From the NCBI GenBank assembly GCA_040235505.1, contig JBECKW010000136.1:1-64000 (forward strand): 64,000 nucleotides of DNA, in the 5' to 3' direction. This stretch comes from JBECKW01 sp040235505 (lineage in GTDB: Bacteria; Desulfobacterota; Desulfobacteria; Desulfobacterales; JAFDDL01). A program made the position numbers and the translations under genes. Positions 61,088 through 64,000 of this stretch are shown piece after piece. How positions within the stretch are numbered: the first letter of the stretch is position 1; the number at the start of each line of letters is the position of its first letter. The notes under the pieces were generated by a model that ran no database searches, was not told where the DNA came from, and worked only from the letters and a program-made list of their open reading frames with translations.

Positions 61088-63877
61088 GTGAGTACCGACT
61101 ACCGATATATCGTCGGAATCGATCTTGGAACGACAAACTGCGCTGTTTCCTATGTCGACCTGAAAGATAGGGAGGTACCGGAGAAAAAGGGTGAAAAACC
61201 CATCATCCACAGCTTCAGGATCCCACAACTCACCGGTCCGGGAGAGATAACCCGGGAACCGATGTTGCCTTCTTTTCTCTATTTGACGGGTGACTATGAG
61301 CTTGCCAGGGAATCGGTTGCACTTCCATGGCCCACAAGTCACGATTATGTCTCCGGCATTTATGCCAGGAATCACGGCGCCAAGGTTCCCACTCGTCTGG
61401 TCTCTTCTGCAAAAAGCTGGCTCTGCCATGGAGGTGTGGACCGGCGTGCCAGAATTCTTCCCTGGGGCTCAGAAGAGTCGGTGGGAAAAGTTTCTCCGGT
61501 GCAGGCCTCCTCAGCTTACCTTACCCACATTCGGCAGGCATGGAACCATGCCCATTCCGGTGACCCCGATCTTTCCATTGAGCGACAGATGGTGATCATT
61601 ACCGTTCCGGCATCTTTCGACGAGGTGGCAAGGGACCTGACGATTGAAGCCGCCAACCTTGCAGGAATGGGGCATGTGACACTCATCGAAGAACCGCTGG
61701 CGGCTTTTTACAGCTGGCTCATTCGTAACGAAAGCAACTGGCAGTCCCATGTGAAGCCCGGCCAGCTCGTGCTGGTCTGTGATGTGGGCGGGGGGACAAC
61801 GGATTTCACCCTGATTACCCTCAGACAGACAAAGGGGACTCCGCGTTTCGAAAGATTGGCGGTAGGGGACCATCTGATCCTCGGTGGAGACAATATGGAT
61901 CTTGCCCTGGCCAGGGGACTCGAGGGAGAATTCGTAAAACGCAATGTTTCCCTGACCGGCGACCGGTACAAAATGCTTTGCCACCAATGTCGAGAAGCCA
62001 AAGAAGCGATTTTAAGCGGTTCGAAGGAAATGGCCACCGTCACCCTGATGGGAGAAGGAAGCCGCCTTATTGCCGGAACTGTTCGGGCGGAATTATCCAG
62101 ATCCGATGTCGAACAGACAGTACTGGAGGCATTTTTTCCGCTGGTAGCGCCCGACACTCGCCGGCGGCAAACGGAAGGGAAGGAGACCGGTGAATTCGGA
62201 CTCCCCTATGAATCGGAAACAGCCGTCACCCGTCACCTTGGAAAATTTCTCAGGCGACATCAGTCAGAAGTCCGGACACTTATCGGCAAAGAGCAAGCCG
62301 TTCCGGATTTTATCCTGTTTAACGGCGGGGCCTTGAAATCCCGGTTGATACAAGAGCGAGTCCGTGAAGCAGTCCGGTACTGGTTCGGTCTTTCCGATGT
62401 CAGCCAGCCGAAGGTTCTCGAAAATCCGAATCAGGATCTTGCCGTCTCACTCGGAGCTTCCTATTACGGCCTGGTGAAGACCGGTGTCGGCGTTCGGGTC
62501 GGGAGCGGGAGTCCGAGGGCTTATTACCTTGGCGTATCCAGGGCATCGAATGGGGAGACGACAGCGGCGGAGGCCGTCTGTCTTGTGGAACGAGGCCTCG
62601 ACGAAGGATCGGGTATCGAGTTGAAGGACATGAACATGCAGGTGCTTGCCAATCAACCGGTGCAGTTTGATGTCTACAGTTCCAGTTACAGATCCGGTGA
62701 CCGTTGCGGGGACATTATCCCCATAGACAATTCATTTACCAGACTTCCACCGATTCAAACCGTCATCGAGTTCGGTAAAAAGGAACAGCCGACCAACCTG
62801 CCCGTAAAACTGGAGGGGCAATATACGGAAATGGGGACCCTTTCGCTATGGTGCCGAAGCGACGTCAGTCCCCATCGATGGCTGCTTCAGTTCCAGCTAA
62901 GGGACAGTTCAGCGCCTGCGGTGGCAACGGATCGGACAATCCTTGAGGCATCGGATATCCAGATGGCCCTTGAAATTGTCAAAACCAGATTTTCGAATGT
63001 TTCCGATCGAAAAGGCCTGGCCGCCCTCATGAAAAACATCGCCGGACGGCTGGATTTAAAAAAGGAACAATGGCCTTTGACGTTCATCCGGCGTATTTCG
63101 GACGAACTGCTCGAACTCTCTCCCGGGTCAAAACGAATTCACGAAGCCGAAAGCAGATGGATGAACCTCATGGGGTATTGCCTGAGGCCCGGAAAAGGCG
63201 ACGGATTTGACCCGCATCGCATCAAACGCCTGTGGAAGCTGTATAAGCCGGGCCCTTCCAACCCCAACAATCCCCAAGTTCGATCCGAATGGTGGATTTT
63301 ATGGCGACGCGTCGCAGCGGGTCTTGGACCGGGCCATCAGCGCCAGATCAGTCAGGATTTAAGCAGCATACTGATCCCCGGAAAAGGGAAAAAAAAGTCG
63401 ATGCCCGATCAGGAACGGCTGGAAATCTGGATGCTTGTTGCCAATCTCGAACAGCTTCTTTCAAAAGACAAGATACGATGGGGACGACAGCTGCTATCCG
63501 AAATGACCCACCCGAACATCAACCCCCAATATCTCTGGGTACTTTCAAGGATCGGCGCAAGGGAGCTTCTTTACGGTTCCGCCGACCGGGTGGTTGCACC
63601 GGATGAAGCCTTTTCATGGTGCCAACAGGTTATGCAGATTCGCTGGAAAAATCCGAAATACGCCCTTTCGGCCGTGTCCTTGATGGCACGAAAAACCGGG
63701 GACAGGGTTCGCGATTTAAAGCAGCCGCAACGGGATGAAGTCATGGGTTGGATGTCAACTTTCAAGGATGCCGCTCTCCACATGAAACCGGTGGAGCTTG
63801 TTGTCCCGATGGGAGAGGAAGAAGAGCGCAACGTGTTCGGAGAAGAACTGCCCACCGGACTCGTGCTTCATGAGTAA
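61088..63877 (+). CDS. Hsp70-family protein with DUF3731-type C-terminal extension
   Basis: 929 residues from a GTG. The ATPase domain has the Hsp70 phosphate loops (GIDLGTTNCAVSYVDL, CDVGGGTTDFTLI) and the adenosine site (FNGGALKSRLIQERV). It is about 290 residues longer than DnaK; after a short beta-like region the last ~350 residues are helical and match the DUF3731 type (WRRVAAGLGPGHQRQI). No DnaK-like EEVD or lid end is seen. It is coupled to the DUF2760 membrane protein. A second Hsp70 often follows in such loci; that lies outside the window. Confidence 0.9.
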   Translation: MSTDYRYIVGIDLGTTNCAVSYVDLKDREVPEKKGEKPIIHSFRIPQLTGPGEITREPMLPSFLYLTGDYELARESVALPWPTSHDYVSGIYARNHGAKVPTRLVSSAKSWLCHGGVDRRARILPWGSEESVGKVSPVQASSAYLTHIRQAWNHAHSGDPDLSIERQMVIITVPASFDEVARDLTIEAANLAGMGHVTLIEEPLAAFYSWLIRNESNWQSHVKPGQLVLVCDVGGGTTDFTLITLRQTKGTPRFERLAVGDHLILGGDNMDLALARGLEGEFVKRNVSLTGDRYKMLCHQCREAKEAILSGSKEMATVTLMGEGSRLIAGTVRAELSRSDVEQTVLEAFFPLVAPDTRRRQTEGKETGEFGLPYESETAVTRHLGKFLRRHQSEVRTLIGKEQAVPDFILFNGGALKSRLIQERVREAVRYWFGLSDVSQPKVLENPNQDLAVSLGASYYGLVKTGVGVRVGSGSPRAYYLGVSRASNGETTAAEAVCLVERGLDEGSGIELKDMNMQVLANQPVQFDVYSSSYRSGDRCGDIIPIDNSFTRLPPIQTVIEFGKKEQPTNLPVKLEGQYTEMGTLSLWCRSDVSPHRWLLQFQLRDSSAPAVATDRTILEASDIQMALEIVKTRFSNVSDRKGLAALMKNIAGRLDLKKEQWPLTFIRRISDELLELSPGSKRIHEAESRWMNLMGYCLRPGKGDGFDPHRIKRLWKLYKPGPSNPNNPQVRSEWWILWRRVAAGLGPGHQRQISQDLSSILIPGKGKKKSMPDQERLEIWMLVANLEQLLSKDKIRWGRQLLSEMTHPNINPQYLWVLSRIGARELLYGSADRVVAPDEAFSWCQQVMQIRWKNPKYALSAVSLMARKTGDRVRDLKQPQRDEVMGWMSTFKDAALHMKPVELVVPMGEEEERNVFGEELPTGLVLHE

Positions 63878-64000
63878 GGGCTTCTGGCTGTAATAACATT
63901 CATACAGCCATTCTCTTCATATCAACGTGCCAACCCCATGCCTGTCTTTACGGTTTTCGGCTTTTATGCTATGGATTTTAGTGATTTTTTTCAATTGAGT

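Noticed and set aside
63971..64000. ATG opening a frame to the right edge
   Set aside because: Only ten codons visible and no ribosome site; cannot be supported as a gene.

Overview
The window is a dense stretch of bacterial chromosome at roughly 50% GC, with no mobile elements, no CRISPR array and no phage genes seen. Several traits point to an anaerobic Desulfobacterota (former Deltaproteobacteria) lineage, probably near the Desulfobacterales. These are a type II secretion cluster that carries gspN, a mitochondrial-like (spd-type) EF-G, a NIL-domain/[4Fe-4S] ferredoxin next to mnmA, and a DUF2760/Hsp70 pair. The taxonomic placement is inference from gene content; no 16S rRNA gene is present.

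Positions 1-13,436 (all minus strand) hold a nearly complete type II secretion system in the order gspF - membrane/HEAT-like protein - CPBP protease - gspG-H-I-J-K-L-M-N-C-D-E; gspE runs off the left edge. A strong sigma-70-type promoter sits directly before gspG. Next comes a translation/maturation block (rsmB, fmt, def), then a flippase-like membrane protein with ribF, tRNA-Leu(CAG), a PilZ protein and a DjlA-like co-chaperone.

Positions 20,167-22,978 form a tight three-gene tRNA-sulfuration operon (NIL-ferredoxin, MnmA, MtaB). An acyltransferase/hydrolase fusion, a small P-loop ATPase, the spd-type EF-G with a possible attenuated leader, a CoA-transferase/GNAT fusion, rsmG with an in-frame minisatellite, a YfcE-like phosphoesterase, a YgiQ radical SAM protein, glycogen phosphorylase and an EAL-HDOD protein follow up to about 37.5 kb.

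From 37.7 to 51.6 kb lie a TPR protein, an M48 protease, ahcY, a REC-REC-HD-GYP regulator, a DHH-CBS protein, htpG with a heat-shock-like promoter, hisBA and the dnaG-rpoD macromolecular-synthesis pair. From 51.6 to 57.6 kb lie a CAU-anticodon tRNA, a Nif3-like protein, a zinc-ribbon coiled-coil protein, RNase P RNA, a protein ending in an HPr-like domain, ispD, a large 31-bp inverted repeat, a LOG-like protein and yvcK.

The right end (57.7-64 kb) has a thioredoxin-reductase fusion. It is followed by a putative membrane-linked chaperone locus: a DUF1232-J-domain protein and a small Cys-rich protein on the minus strand, divergent from a DUF2760 membrane protein and a 929-residue Hsp70 relative. 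Most genes are household functions. The points most worth following are the sulfur-relay operon, the Hsp70/J-domain locus, the HPr-like fusion, the acyltransferase/hydrolase fusion, the EF-G leader and the two palindromic repeats.
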